Assembly: GCF_009192945.1 (NCBI RefSeq)
Contig: NZ_NSET01000015.1
Span: forward strand, 1 to 38,336
Length of the DNA stretch: 38,336 bases
Direction: 5' to 3'
Source: Xanthomonas maliensis
GTDB taxonomy: Bacteria > Pseudomonadota > Gammaproteobacteria > Xanthomonadales > Xanthomonadaceae
Part shown: piece after piece, positions 30,595 through 38,336 of the stretch
How the letters are laid out: each line of letters begins with the position of its first letter
Position numbering within the stretch: position 1 is the first letter of the stretch
Translations under genes and position numbers: made by a program
Notes under the pieces: model-generated
Databases searched by the model: none
What the model was told of the DNA's origin: nothing
Seen by the model: the letters and a program-made list of their open reading frames with translations, nothing else

Positions 30595-31440
30595 TCAGTG
30601 CGCCCGAGCGCGCTGGCTGTTCAACTCGACCAGGTGTTCGTGCAGGCTGCCTGCATCCTGCGCGCCAGGATTGAGTAGCAAATAACGGGTCAGATCGTGG
30701 CGGGCGCCACTGCGGTGTCCCAGGTGCAGATAGGCCATGCCGCGATCGCGCAAGGCCTCGGGTTGATCCGGCACCAGCTTGAGAATGCGGTCGGCGCTGC
30801 GGGCGGCGCGGTCCCAGTGCTCGGCATCGGCGTACACGCCGTGCAGGTTGCGCAGCACCCGGATCAGGATGGCGCGATGCGGTGCCGGGTCGAGAATCTG
30901 CGCCAGCGCGCGATCGTCGGGAATCTCTCCGCCCAGATGCGGTCGTGCACGCTCGCGCAGTTCGTCCACGCCGAGCGGACGGCCGCCGTTGAAGGGATCC
31001 ATCACCAGCACGCCGTCGTCCACCGGCAGCCGCACCAGGAAATGGCCAGGGAAGGACACCCCGGACAGTGGGATGCCGAGCCGGCGCGCCACCTCGATCT
31101 GCACCATCGCCAGCGAGATCGGATTGCCCAGGCGACGCTCGAATACTTCGTTGAGATAGCTGTTGCGCGGGTCGTAGTACTCGTCATGGTTGCCCGAGTA
31201 ACCCAATTCGTCGAACAGATAGCGATTGACGGCAGCCATTTTCAGCGGCCACAGGTCGATGGTGTCGACCTCGCGACGCAAGTGCTCGACGTGGCTCTGC
31301 ACCAGCGTGTCGTACAGCTCGGCATCCAGCTGCGGATACTCGTCGCGCGCGATCAGCAGCGCGGTGGACATCAACGGCACCGCCTCGTCGTCGAGATTGG
31401 CGAGCGCCGTCCAATTGGGCAGGGGAAGCATATCGACCAT
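30595..31440 (-). CDS. SirB1-family transglutaminase-like protein with TPR
   Basis: 281 residues, cytosolic. The N-terminal two-thirds is the transglutaminase-like SirB1 domain: NRYLFDELGYSGNHDEYYDPRNSYLNEVFERR, then GNPISLAMVQIEVARRLGI and the His in GVSFPGHFLVRL. The usual catalytic Cys position is taken by Ser/Ala-type residues, as in many SirB1 proteins. The C-terminus (about 200-260) forms TPR helices (AARSADRILKLVPDQPEAL). No enzymatic role is established for the family. It is the last of three genes on the minus strand. The start is ATG 31440 or 31431. Confidence 0.85.
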   Translation of the reverse strand: MVDMLPLPNWTALANLDDEAVPLMSTALLIARDEYPQLDAELYDTLVQSHVEHLRREVDTIDLWPLKMAAVNRYLFDELGYSGNHDEYYDPRNSYLNEVFERRLGNPISLAMVQIEVARRLGIPLSGVSFPGHFLVRLPVDDGVLVMDPFNGGRPLGVDELRERARPHLGGEIPDDRALAQILDPAPHRAILIRVLRNLHGVYADAEHWDRAARSADRILKLVPDQPEALRDRGMAYLHLGHRSGARHDLTRYLLLNPGAQDAGSLHEHLVELNSQRARAH

Positions 31441-31515
31441 GGAACAAGAGTGTCGGCAACTGGCGCGTGGTTCAAGTCCGGCACTTCCTGACAGGAGATG
31501 CCGCAAACAGCGTCA

Positions 31516-31965
31516 TCACTTCGCTTTCGGGATGTCCGGACTGAGGGCGAGGACGGTGCCGTCGCGCAGATTCAGCTTGGCGGCCTGTCCGGCGTTGAGC
31601 TCCAGCACATAGCGCGCAGGCCGCTTGCTCGGATAGGGCGGGCAGGCGTCGCCAGCCGAGCAGGGCGGCACATCGCGCTGCTGCGACACCAGGCGCAGCT
31701 GGTTGTCGAAGTACAGGATGTCGAGCGCGATCTTGGTGTTCTTCATCCAGTACGCCAGCGGCTCCTCGCGGTCGTGGATGAACAGCATGCCGTGGTCGTC
31801 TGCCAGCGCGTCGCGGAACATCAGTCCCTGTGCGCGCTCGGCGTCGTTGCGTGCCAGCTCCACCGCATAGCGCGTGCCGTTCAACTCGATCCAGGGCCGG
31901 CCGTGACTGGCGCAGCCGCCAAGCAGGATCGACAGGGCAAGCACGACAAGACAAAGACGATACAT
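31516..31965 (-). CDS. DUF192 lipoprotein
   Basis: 149 residues with a lipoprotein signal peptide (MYRLCLVVLALSILLGGC, lipid-modified Cys18), then a DUF192 domain: RNDAERAQGLMFRD, MLFIHDREEPLAYWMKNTKI, DILYFDNQ, and the C-terminal VLELNAGQAAKL. The domain's function is not known. The protein would be anchored in the periplasm. A start ten codons earlier (31995) would spoil the signal peptide. Its place between the unknown gene at 32020 and the SirB1 gene (75 nt away) suggests one transcript. Confidence 0.88.
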   Translation of the reverse strand: MYRLCLVVLALSILLGGCASHGRPWIELNGTRYAVELARNDAERAQGLMFRDALADDHGMLFIHDREEPLAYWMKNTKIALDILYFDNQLRLVSQQRDVPPCSAGDACPPYPSKRPARYVLELNAGQAAKLNLRDGTVLALSPDIPKAK

Positions 31966-32019
31966 GGGCAGGACAAGCGGCAAGAGACGCTGCACCTTCG
32001 GACAAGCGGTGCAGAGACG

Positions 32020-32505
32020 TCAAGCCAGCAGACGCAGCAACTGGCTGAATCCGCTGCGCGTCTCGGCAGTGAGCCAGTCCTGCAGCCTGCCAGGCGGCTG
32101 CACGAACAACTGACAGCCCAGCGCTAGCGAGACCGCCTGCAATCCCTGTGGATCGTCGCTGTGCCGGCCCAGCAGGAAAAACGCGCTGTACAGATCGAAG
32201 CGGCTGGCTGCGGACATGTCCAGCCAGCCGCCACCGAGCAACGGTTCGATCGGCTGGCCGTCGGCCTGCCGTGGCAATGCCCATCCGGGCGGCAACGGCC
32301 ACGTCACTGGGCCGGCTGCGCCATCGCGCGTGCCATGCAATTGCCAGTACGCACTGCTGGCCAACCAGCAGCGGAACAGGCACAGCTCGGCGATGGCGAT
32401 CGGACGATCCGGGTGCTGCGCCAGCACGGGCGCGTACCGCTGCCGATAGTCGCAGTGCAGGAATGCCAGCGGTGGTGGGCGGTAGATCGGGGTGCGAGCG
32501 TCCAT
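32020..32505 (-). CDS. conserved-looking protein of unknown function
   Basis: 161 residues. I do not recognise a domain. The protein is rich in Trp, Leu and Pro and has no signal peptide (starts MDARTPIYRPPPLAFLHCDY). Coding is supported by codon bias and by length free of stops in the GC-rich third-position pattern. It is the first gene of the minus-strand run and lies divergent from the HTH gene with 139 bp between starts. Confidence 0.65.
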   Translation of the reverse strand: MDARTPIYRPPPLAFLHCDYRQRYAPVLAQHPDRPIAIAELCLFRCWLASSAYWQLHGTRDGAAGPVTWPLPPGWALPRQADGQPIEPLLGGGWLDMSAASRFDLYSAFFLLGRHSDDPQGLQAVSLALGCQLFVQPPGRLQDWLTAETRSGFSQLLRLLA

Positions 32506-32644
32506 GGCAGATCCGTATGCCGTTGGCCGGGCCGGTGGTCTTGTCGCCCAGGCGACAAGCATGGGTTGATTGAACGCGATAAGTTAATCACACTGTGCGT
32601 CAATAGTGAAACATGGTTGAACGTGCTCCGTAACGTTCCGGGGC

Positions 32645-33028
32645 ATGAGCGAGGAGCGGCAGCAGTTTTCCCGACGATTGAGCGAGGCGATGCGGGCGGC
32701 CGGCTACGAGCCGCGTCCGGCGGTGTTGTTCCGGCTGTTCAATGCGCGTTACCGCGGGGCGTCGGTGACCTTCCAGACAGTCTCGCGCTGGCTGCGCGGG
32801 TTGGCCATTCCCGAGCAGGATCGCCTGCAGGTCCTGGCCAGTCTGTTCGGCGTGGAGCCGCAGCAATTGCGCTATGGCGGCGGCAGTCGGCGCGTCGCCG
32901 AGCCGGGGTCGGCCTGGCCGGCCGGCGTTGGCGTCCGCGAGCGCCAGATCATCGAAGCCTTTCTCACGCTGTCGCCCAAGCAGCGTGAGCTGGTGGGGGA
33001 ACTGGTGCAGGCGCTGGTCAAGCGCTGA
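32645..33028 (+). CDS. small helix-turn-helix (XRE-like) regulator
   Basis: 127 residues. The N-terminal half looks like a Cro/CI-type DNA-binding domain: FSRRLSEAMRAAGY, VTFQTVSRWLRGLAIPEQDRLQVLASLFGVEPQQL. The C-terminal part (about 95-127) forms one amphipathic helix (RERQIIEAFLTLSPKQRELVGELVQALV), probably a dimerisation tail. It probably controls its own or the divergent promoter in 32506-32644. No specific target is visible. Confidence 0.75.
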   Translation: MSEERQQFSRRLSEAMRAAGYEPRPAVLFRLFNARYRGASVTFQTVSRWLRGLAIPEQDRLQVLASLFGVEPQQLRYGGGSRRVAEPGSAWPAGVGVRERQIIEAFLTLSPKQRELVGELVQALVKR

Positions 33029-33240
33029 GCGTTCCTGCGCGCGCGGCGTGCGGGCTGCGGCGGTGATGCAAGCGTCGCTGATGTGGCGATGGCGGCAACG
33101 TTTGCTTGCTGCTGGTGCGCAGTCCGCAAGCCGACCTGGACGTGCTCAAAGCCAGAGCTGATGGCAGGCGCGCGGATGGCCTGCAGGTCCAACTGCCGGT
33201 GCGTCACAGCCGCGACGCACCGTCGATGCAGCTGTGCGAT

Positions 33241-33888
33241 CTACAGCACGCGCGGCGGTTCGCCGCCGACGATCACCACGTCGGCCGGGCGGCGGGCGAA
33301 CAGGCCAACGCAGACCACGCCGGGGATCTGGTTGAGGCTGCGCTCCAGTGCCACCGGGTCGGTGATTTGCAGATGGTGTACGTCCAGCACCATGTTGCCG
33401 TTGTCGGTCACCACGCCATCGCGCCAGACCGGCTGGCCGCCGGTCTGCGCAAGGATCTGCCGCGCGACCAGGCTGCGCGCCATCGGAATCACCTCGATCG
33501 GCAACGGGAACGTGCCCAGCACCGGCACCTGCTTGCTCGGATCGATGATGCAGATGAAGCGTTCGCTGGCCTCGGCGATGATCTTCTCGCGGGTCAGCGC
33601 TGCGCCGCCGCCCTTGATCAGGCAGCGGTTGGGGTCGCACTCGTCGGCGCCGTCCACATACAGCGACAGGTTGCCGGTGTGGTTGAGGTCGAGCACCTCG
33701 ATGCCGTGCTGACGCAGGCGCGCGGTGCTCTGTTCGGAGCTGGAGACCGCGCCCTTGATGCGATGGCCGATGCGGCCCAGCGCATCGATGAAGTAGGCGA
33801 CCGTGGAGCCGGTGCCGACTCCGACGATCATGCCGTCTTCCACGTAGTCGATCGCCTTCTCGGCGGCAAGGCGTTTTGCGTCGGACAT
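33241..33888 (-). CDS. rpiA: ribose-5-phosphate isomerase A
   Basis: A 215-residue cytosolic enzyme of the pentose phosphate pathway that interconverts ribose 5-phosphate and ribulose 5-phosphate. Signature motifs are all present: [21 protein letters not shown] (catalytic Asp), [12 protein letters not shown] (catalytic Glu/Lys region), and VVTDNGN. It ends the minus-strand series that includes zapA, 6S RNA, 5-FCL and the EVE-domain gene, close to the E. coli zapA-ssrS-fau...rpiA order. Confidence 0.97.
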   Translation of the reverse strand: MSDAKRLAAEKAIDYVEDGMIVGVGTGSTVAYFIDALGRIGHRIKGAVSSSEQSTARLRQHGIEVLDLNHTGNLSLYVDGADECDPNRCLIKGGGAALTREKIIAEASERFICIIDPSKQVPVLGTFPLPIEVIPMARSLVARQILAQTGGQPVWRDGVVTDNGNMVLDVHHLQITDPVALERSLNQIPGVVCVGLFARRPADVVIVGGEPPRVL

Positions 33889-33896
33889 AGTTGAGC

Positions 33897-33928
33897 TCGG
33901 GATTCGGGGTTGGAGTTCGGGATTCGGG
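33897..33928. repeat. 12-bp direct repeat TCGGGATTCGGG
   Basis: Two exact copies (33897-33908 and 33917-33928), 20 bp start to start, in the 99-bp gap between the EVE-domain gene and rpiA. This looks like a small GGGATTC-type tandem array of the sort common in xanthomonad intergenic DNA. Confidence 0.5.
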
Positions 33929-33987
33929 AGAGGTCAGCGTGAGTCAGGCGATGGCGCGGGCAGCGATGCGTCCCGCACCGCGCACGG

Positions 33988-34458
33988 TTACTCCAGGCCC
34001 AGCAGCAGCTTCCACTGCGCGGCGGTCACCGGCAGGATCGACAGCCGGTTGCCGCGCGCGATCAGCGCAAACCCTTCGCCCAGCGCCTCGGCGTGCTGCT
34101 TGATCTCGTCCAGCGCGATGGTGCGCGCCAGCTTGCGCTCGAACGCCACGTCCACCAGCACCCAGCGCGGGTCTTCGCGGCTGGACCTGGGATCGTGGTA
34201 ATCGGATGTCGGATCGAACTGGGTGTCGTCCGGGTAGGCGGCGCTGGCGACCTTGGCGAGACCGACGATGCCGGGCACCTTGCAATTGGAATGGTAGAAC
34301 AGCACGCCGTCGCCTACCTGCATGCCGTCGCGCATGAAGTTGCGTGCCTGGTAGTTGCGCACCCCGTTCCACGGTTCGGTACCAACCCGGGCCAGGTCAT
34401 CGATGGAGAAGGTGTCCGGCTCGGACTTCATCAACCAGTAGCGCTTGCGGGCAGTCAT
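33988..34458 (-). CDS. EVE-domain (PUA-like) protein
   Basis: 156 residues, the whole being one EVE domain: YWLMKSEPDTFSIDDL, WNGVRNYQARNFMRD, VLFYHSNCKVPGIVGLAKV, and the late block ALIARGNRLSILPVT. The family is PUA-like and binds modified bases, with 5-substituted cytosines as the best-known ligands in relatives. The bacterial single-domain role is unclear. The start codon overlaps the stop of the 5-FCL gene by 4 bp (ATGA), so it is translationally coupled. Confidence 0.92.
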   Translation of the reverse strand: MTARKRYWLMKSEPDTFSIDDLARVGTEPWNGVRNYQARNFMRDGMQVGDGVLFYHSNCKVPGIVGLAKVASAAYPDDTQFDPTSDYHDPRSSREDPRWVLVDVAFERKLARTIALDEIKQHAEALGEGFALIARGNRLSILPVTAAQWKLLLGLE

Positions 34459-35045
34459 GCGGAAACGGGGTCGCTATTGAGAAAGGTGGCGTCTTCGGTG
34501 CAGATCGCATCCACCGCTACGTCCCAATGGTCGCAGGGCACGCGGGGCAGCTGCTGCATGGCAAAGCCGACGCCGACCAGCCAGGGCGGCGGCGCCTGGC
34601 GATGCCGAAACGCGAAGCTGCGATCATACCAGCCGCCCCCCATGCCCAGCCGCCGGCAGTCGTCATCGAACCCGGTCAGTGGCGTCACCACCAACGTCAG
34701 CGCTTCGGCCGCCAGCGTCTCGGACAGCGCGACATCCGGTTCGGGAATGCCGTAGCGATTGCTCACCAGCGGTTGGCCAGGTCGCCACGGCGCGAAGCGC
34801 AGCACACGATCGGCCAGGACCGGCAGGCAGTACTGCACGGCGCTCGGCAGGGTCAGCTGCCAGCGGTGCAGGGCGATCTCGCCATCCATCGCCCAATAGC
34901 CTGCCACTGCGCCCTGCTGCGGCGCGAATGGCAAGGCCAGCAGCCGCTCTGCCAGCGCGTCTGCCGCCGCCAATCGCTGTGGTGCCGGCAGCGCGCGGCG
35001 TTGTGCGCGCAATTGTCGGCGCAGGGAATCGCGATCGTCGGGCAT
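34455..35045 (-). CDS. fau: 5-formyltetrahydrofolate cyclo-ligase
   Basis: 196 residues. The enzyme (5-FCL/MTHFS) converts 5-formyl-THF to 5,10-methenyl-THF with ATP. Motifs are the basic N-terminus (DSLRRQLRAQRRAL), YGIPEP, VVTPLTGFDDDCRRLGMGGGWYDR, and VGFAMQQLPRVPCDHWD. Starts at 35072 or 35054 are also open, and none has a clear ribosome site. It lies downstream of 6S RNA on the same strand, as in many gammaproteobacteria. Confidence 0.93.
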   Translation of the reverse strand: MPDDRDSLRRQLRAQRRALPAPQRLAAADALAERLLALPFAPQQGAVAGYWAMDGEIALHRWQLTLPSAVQYCLPVLADRVLRFAPWRPGQPLVSNRYGIPEPDVALSETLAAEALTLVVTPLTGFDDDCRRLGMGGGWYDRSFAFRHRQAPPPWLVGVGFAMQQLPRVPCDHWDVAVDAICTEDATFLNSDPVSA

Positions 35046-35313
35046 CGGCAGCATCCAGGATGGAAGCGGCATTGTCGGTGCAGCGCCAGCGCCTGACTAG
35101 CGGGATGTCGTGGTTGTGCGGGGCTGCAGGCCGTCGCCATCGGATGGGTAGCAGCAAGACCGGTGAGGTTGAAGGCCTCTCGCCGGAGGGCGCATCCAAC
35201 GCTGACGTTGCAAGTTGGCGGTGTCGAGCGCAGCGGGCACGCGCCGTCATGCTGTGCTGTGCGAGGCCAGTGCCGATCGGCTAGCGCAGCTGCGACGCCG
35301 CCAGCGCAAGCAC

Positions 35314-35344
35314 AAAAAGAAACGGCGCCCTGAGGGCGCCGTTT
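35314..35344 (-). terminator. strong intrinsic terminator behind 6S RNA
   Basis: On the minus strand an 11-bp stem (AAACGGCGCCC with GGGCGCCGTTT) around a 3-nt loop is followed by CTTTTT. It starts just beyond the 3' end of 6S RNA and separates it from the 5-FCL gene, although read-through is common at this locus in other genera. Confidence 0.85.
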
Positions 35345-35350
35345 CAGCGT

Positions 35351-35536
35351 GCATTCTCCGCGGTGACGATGCGTGCGAAACGACCTTGAACCCGAGGTTC
35401 AAGTGGGGACGTTGTGAGGCCATCGGGCTTCCCGCTACAAGGCGGACTTGCACACCCGGCTTCGTCGCGCCCCCGTGGTCGTCATTAAGGGACAAGGCGA
35501 ATGTTTGCACACGCTGTCGTTTACAGCAGAGAACGC
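35351..35536 (-). ncRNA. ssrS: 6S RNA
   Basis: About 186 nt on the minus strand. The 6S RNA copies an open promoter and binds sigma-70 RNA polymerase in stationary phase. The closing stem pairs GCGTTCTC at the 5' end (35536-35529) with GAGAATGC at the 3' end (35358-35351). The hallmark hairpin arm CTTGAACC TCGGGTTCAAG is present towards the 3' end, as in the E. coli RNA. A -10 box lies 6 nt before the 5' end, and a strong terminator follows. Its place between zapA and the 5-FCL gene is the classic gammaproteobacterial location. Confidence 0.9.
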
Positions 35537-35542
35537 GGAGGA

Positions 35543-35570
35543 AGTATAGCTCTCTGACGCCACATGACCA
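35543..35570 (-). promoter_or_regulatory. promoter of 6S RNA
   Basis: A -10 box TATACT (minus strand, plus 35543-35548) stands 6 nt before the proposed 5' end at 35536. TGGTCA at 35565-35570 could be the -35 with 16-bp spacing (4 of 6 matches to TTGACA). Confidence 0.6.
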
Positions 35571-35632
35571 GCCCATTCGTCGGCTGCATGCGGCAAGAGA
35601 TTCATGTTTGCGATGGCAGTGCGTATTGCACT

Positions 35633-35932
35633 TCAACGCGGTGTATCGGAAACGCTGTCCAGGCGGCGATTGAGCGTGTCCAGCGTGCTGTTGAGCTCGC
35701 GATCGTAGTGCGCTTGCTGCTCGCGCAACTGCTGCAGTTCGTGCGCCAGATTGAGCGCCGCCAGCACGGCGACCCGGTCGACCGCCGCCATCCGATTGCT
35801 GCCACGGATTTCGCGCATGCGCAGATCCAGCAGGCGCGCAGCTGCAGTGAGACTTTCGCGTTCGTCGGCAGTGACGCCGATGGTGTACTCGCGGTCGAGG
35901 ATGCGGACGCTGACCGGCTCGTTGCTGCTCAC
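35633..35932 (-). CDS. zapA: cell division protein ZapA
   Basis: A 99-residue cytosolic protein that cross-links FtsZ filaments at mid-cell. The N-terminal globular domain starts PVSVRILDREYTIGV and includes DERESLTAAARLLDLRMREIR and DRVAVLAALNLAHEL. The C-terminal coiled coil follows (residues about 65-95). The start overlaps the stop of the upstream gene by 4 bp (ATGA). The neighbours on both sides match the conserved zapA-ssrS locus. Confidence 0.94.
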   Translation of the reverse strand: MSSNEPVSVRILDREYTIGVTADERESLTAAARLLDLRMREIRGSNRMAAVDRVAVLAALNLAHELQQLREQQAHYDRELNSTLDTLNRRLDSVSDTPR

Positions 35933-36150
35933 GTGTGCTGCTCCAGTGACTTCAATCGCGCGATCATTGCTTCCACCCGCGAGCGCGCCTGTTCGTTCTT
36001 GCTCAGCAGCTGCGAACGCTCGCTGATCAACTGTTCCTGCTGATGGCGCAGGCTGCGGTTTTCCTCGCTCAGGCGCTGGCTGCGCTCGACCAGCGCATCC
36101 ACGCGGGCGGCGAGTGCGCGGAGTTGAGCGAGGGCGGCGGCATTGTCCAT
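35929..36150 (-). CDS. short coiled-coil protein, TIGR02449 type
   Basis: 73 residues that are almost wholly one coiled coil (ALAARVDALVERSQRL through RSRVEAMIARLKSL), with a heptad-like pattern of Leu and charged residues. It matches the small ZapB-like proteins (TIGR02449) found upstream of zapA in gammaproteobacteria. It overlaps zapA by 4 bp, so the two are co-translated; a role at the division ring is plausible but not shown. The ATG at 36150 is chosen over 36186 by family length. It is divergent from ygfB. Confidence 0.85.
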   Translation of the reverse strand: MDNAAALAQLRALAARVDALVERSQRLSEENRSLRHQQEQLISERSQLLSKNEQARSRVEAMIARLKSLEQHT

Positions 36151-36375
36151 GCGCGCACGATAGGGGCCGGCCCGCGCAGCGGTCAAGCAGGCTTGCGCGC
36201 CGGTCGACGGCGCTGTTCGCCCGGTCTGCCGCGGCTCCGCTGCGGCACCCTGGTGCGGCCCGTGGAACCCGTCATGGAACGGCGCCGGGCAGGCAAGGCA
36301 CGGTCGGCTTGCTAAACTTGCCGGTCATCGCCGGTCCAGCGACTGGCGCTCTACGCTCTCAGCCTGGATACCCTG

Positions 36376-36918
36376 ATGGATTTGCCTGACGTAGGCACGG
36401 TGCAACACGAAAGTCGCCAGCTGGCGCTGGCCTCCTCCGCGGCGGAACTGCATGGCGGCCTGTGTGGCTGGCTGGCCGGCGGCGGTGCCGACAGCGACGA
36501 TTGGCTGGCACGGATCCTCGCCGATGGGGCGCAAGTCGCGCCGCCCCCGGGTGGGGCATTGGACCGGATGCGCCAGGCGACGGTGGCGCAGCTGGAGGAT
36601 CGTGACTTCGCCTTCGAACTGCTGCTGGCCGAGGATGGCGCCGCGGTGGCGGCGCGTGCCGATGCGCTGTTCGACTGGTGCCGTGCCTTCCTCGGCGGCT
36701 TCGGGCTGGCTGCGCAACAACGCCCGGCGCTGTCGGAGGAAGGCGAAGAGGCCTTGCAGGATCTGGCGCGGCTGGCGCAGGCCTCCAGCGAGGATTTCGA
36801 CAGTGCCGAAGAGGACGATACCGCGCTGGCCGAGATCGAAGAATTCGTGCGGGTCGCGGTGTTGCTGCTGCATGGCGACTGCGTGATGGGGCCGCGCTAC
36901 CGGCAGCGTCTGAACTGA
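36376..36918 (+). CDS. ygfB: UPF0149 (YgfB/YecA) family protein
   Basis: 180 residues, helical and cytosolic. Family blocks are [16 protein letters not shown] near the N-terminus, [15 protein letters not shown] in the middle, and [14 protein letters not shown] at the end, with a highly acidic stretch [12 protein letters not shown]. In Pseudomonas, YgfB represses part of the peptidoglycan stress response; whether this holds here is unknown. Its stop overlaps the pepP start by one base (TGATG), so translation is coupled. Confidence 0.92.
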   Translation: MDLPDVGTVQHESRQLALASSAAELHGGLCGWLAGGGADSDDWLARILADGAQVAPPPGGALDRMRQATVAQLEDRDFAFELLLAEDGAAVAARADALFDWCRAFLGGFGLAAQQRPALSEEGEEALQDLARLAQASSEDFDSAEEDDTALAEIEEFVRVAVLLLHGDCVMGPRYRQRLN

Positions 36919-38243
36919 TGAAGAAGCTGACCGGGATCGGCGCGGCGGAATACGCCCGGCGGCGCAAGCAGCTGATGGAGATGGCGGGGGAGCAGGCCAT
37001 CCTGATCCTGCCGGCGGCACCCGAGCGGGTGCGCAGCCATGACACCCATTACCCGTATCGGCAGGATTCGGACTTCTGGTACCTGAGCGGTTTCCCCGAA
37101 CCGGAAGCGGTGCTGGTGTTGGTGCCTGGCCGCCGCCATGGCGAGGCGATCCTGTTCTGCCGCGAGCGCGATGTCGAGCGCGAGGCCTGGGACGGGCCGC
37201 GCGAAGGGCAGGAAGGCGCGGTCGCGCACTACGGCATGGACGATGCGTACCCGATCGACGATGTCGACGACATCCTGCCCGGGCTGTTGGAAGGACGCAG
37301 CCGCGTCTACTACCACTTCGGGCGCGACGTGGACTTCGACCTGAAGCTGATCGGCTGGGTCAAGCGCGTACGCGAGCAGGTCCGCCATGGCGCCCAGCCG
37401 CCGCATGAATTCCTCGAGCTGGGGCATCTGCTGCACGAGCAGCGGTTGTTCAAGTCGCGCGACGAAATCGCCTTGATGCAGCAGGCCGCCGATATCAGCG
37501 TGCGCGCGCACCGTGCCGCCTATCGGTTGGCGCGGCCGGGCGTGCACGAGTACGAACTGCAGGCGGCGGTGGAACAGGTCTTCCGCGCGTCCGATGCGTG
37601 GCCGGCATATTCGAGCATCGTCGGTGCCGGCAGCAACGCCTGCGTGCTGCACTATCGCGCCAACAATGCCCGCAGCCGCGATGGCGAGCTGGTACTGATC
37701 GATGCCGGGGCCGAATACCGCGGTTACGCCGCCGACATCACCCGGACGTTCCCGATCAATGGTCGCTTCACTGCCGCCCAGCGCGCGCTGCACGCGTTGG
37801 TGGGTGCTGCGCAGGAGGCTGCGCTGGCGCAGGCGCGGCCAGGCACGCCCTACGAGGCGGGGCACCTGGCGGCGGTGGAGACGCTGACCGAAGGTCTGTT
37901 GCGACTGGGTTTGCTCAAGGGCACGCTGGAACGCAATATCGCCGACGGGCATTACAAGCGCTTTTATCGCCACAAGACCGGTCACTGGCTGGGCTTGGAC
38001 GTCCACGACGTCGGCGACTACCGCCTGGCCGGCGAGTCGCGCCTGCTGGAGCCGGGCATGGTGTTCACCATCGAACCGGGGTTGTACGTGTCGACCGACG
38101 ACACCAGCGTGGATCCGAAATGGCGCGGCATCGGCATCCGCACCGAAGACAATGTGCTGATCACCGCCGACGGCCATCGCGTCCTGACCGATGCGCTGGC
38201 ACGCAGTGCCGAGGCGATCGAGGCGGAGATGGCGCAGCACTAA
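36918..38243 (+). CDS. pepP: Xaa-Pro aminopeptidase (aminopeptidase P)
   Basis: A 441-residue dimanganese peptidase that removes the N-terminal residue before proline, in the cytosol. The N-terminal AMP_N domain (about 1-170; YPYRQDSDFWYLSGFPEPEA) is followed by the pita-bread catalytic domain. All five metal ligands are visible: Asp262 and Asp273 (LIDAGAEYRGYAADITR), His356 (TGHWLGLDVHD), Glu386 (FTIEPGLY) and Glu410 (GIRTED). The start is coupled to ygfB. In most gammaproteobacteria ubiH follows; here repeat-like DNA follows instead. Confidence 0.97.
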   Translation: MKKLTGIGAAEYARRRKQLMEMAGEQAILILPAAPERVRSHDTHYPYRQDSDFWYLSGFPEPEAVLVLVPGRRHGEAILFCRERDVEREAWDGPREGQEGAVAHYGMDDAYPIDDVDDILPGLLEGRSRVYYHFGRDVDFDLKLIGWVKRVREQVRHGAQPPHEFLELGHLLHEQRLFKSRDEIALMQQAADISVRAHRAAYRLARPGVHEYELQAAVEQVFRASDAWPAYSSIVGAGSNACVLHYRANNARSRDGELVLIDAGAEYRGYAADITRTFPINGRFTAAQRALHALVGAAQEAALAQARPGTPYEAGHLAAVETLTEGLLRLGLLKGTLERNIADGHYKRFYRHKTGHWLGLDVHDVGDYRLAGESRLLEPGMVFTIEPGLYVSTDDTSVDPKWRGIGIRTEDNVLITADGHRVLTDALARSAEAIEAEMAQH

Positions 38244-38336
38244 GAGCGGCTAACAAAACGTAGCGAGCAGTCGTCAGGTGGGCGCGGACGGCGCGCAGGA
38301 ACCGCAGTGTACGAGTGGTCCATGAGGATTCCGAGC
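38244..38336. repeat. probable start of a repeat or insertion element
   Basis: GAGCGGCTAACAAAACG begins one base after the pepP stop codon and reads as a terminal-repeat-like sequence. I recall similar ends in xanthomonad elements, but no second copy is in the window and no open frame of size is visible. The window ends before the other terminus. Ordinary intergenic DNA remains possible. Confidence 0.35.

Overview
The window reads as a chromosomal segment of a Xanthomonas-like gammaproteobacterium. It is GC-rich, uses a PPi-dependent phosphofructokinase, carries large TonB receptors, and keeps the gammaproteobacterial order ygfB-pepP divergent from zapA, 6S RNA, a 5-formyl-THF cyclo-ligase and rpiA. 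The genus is an inference from gene content, since there is no rRNA gene here.

Layout. 1-620: a repeat with inverted ends (CTAG...CTAG), abutting the end of a second copy. 620-7028: an exported tRNA_anti-like protein, pfp, adk, an unexplained minus-strand leader/terminator, mpl, a LON-domain protein, a 62-bp minimal copy of the repeat, and a bestrophin-type channel. 7273-14128: a DedA-PAP2-LssY membrane protein, a RIO/KdkA-like kinase, an SDR, a Kv-type channel with a zinc-ribbon tail, argD, a truncated third repeat copy and a HAD hydrolase.

14219-28959 is the accessory core. A TonB receptor is followed on the same strand by a Tat-exported flavin amine oxidase, a cytochrome c, a Sec-exported RidA, a Tat-exported PLP aminotransferase and azurin. 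A MalT-type LuxR regulator converges on this block. Beyond it lie hemL and a second, Oar-like TonB receptor. Both receptors have three CCTACCC-like sites upstream, and in each case two of them are direct repeats exactly 19 bp apart. I read this as one regulon: uptake of an unknown amine-containing ligand, periplasmic oxidation with electrons passing to cytochrome c/azurin, and imine clean-up by RidA.

28960-38336: thiE and rubredoxin (divergent), an AT-rich island with one orphan secreted protein, a minus-strand run of three genes (unknown, DUF192, SirB1-like), a small HTH protein, then rpiA, EVE protein, 5-FCL, 6S RNA with promoter and terminator, zapA, a TIGR02449-like gene, and ygfB-pepP. 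The last 93 bases look like the start of another repeat or insertion element.

No tRNA, rRNA or CRISPR array was seen. Many long open frames antisense to the real genes are by-products of the GC-rich codon use and are not annotated.
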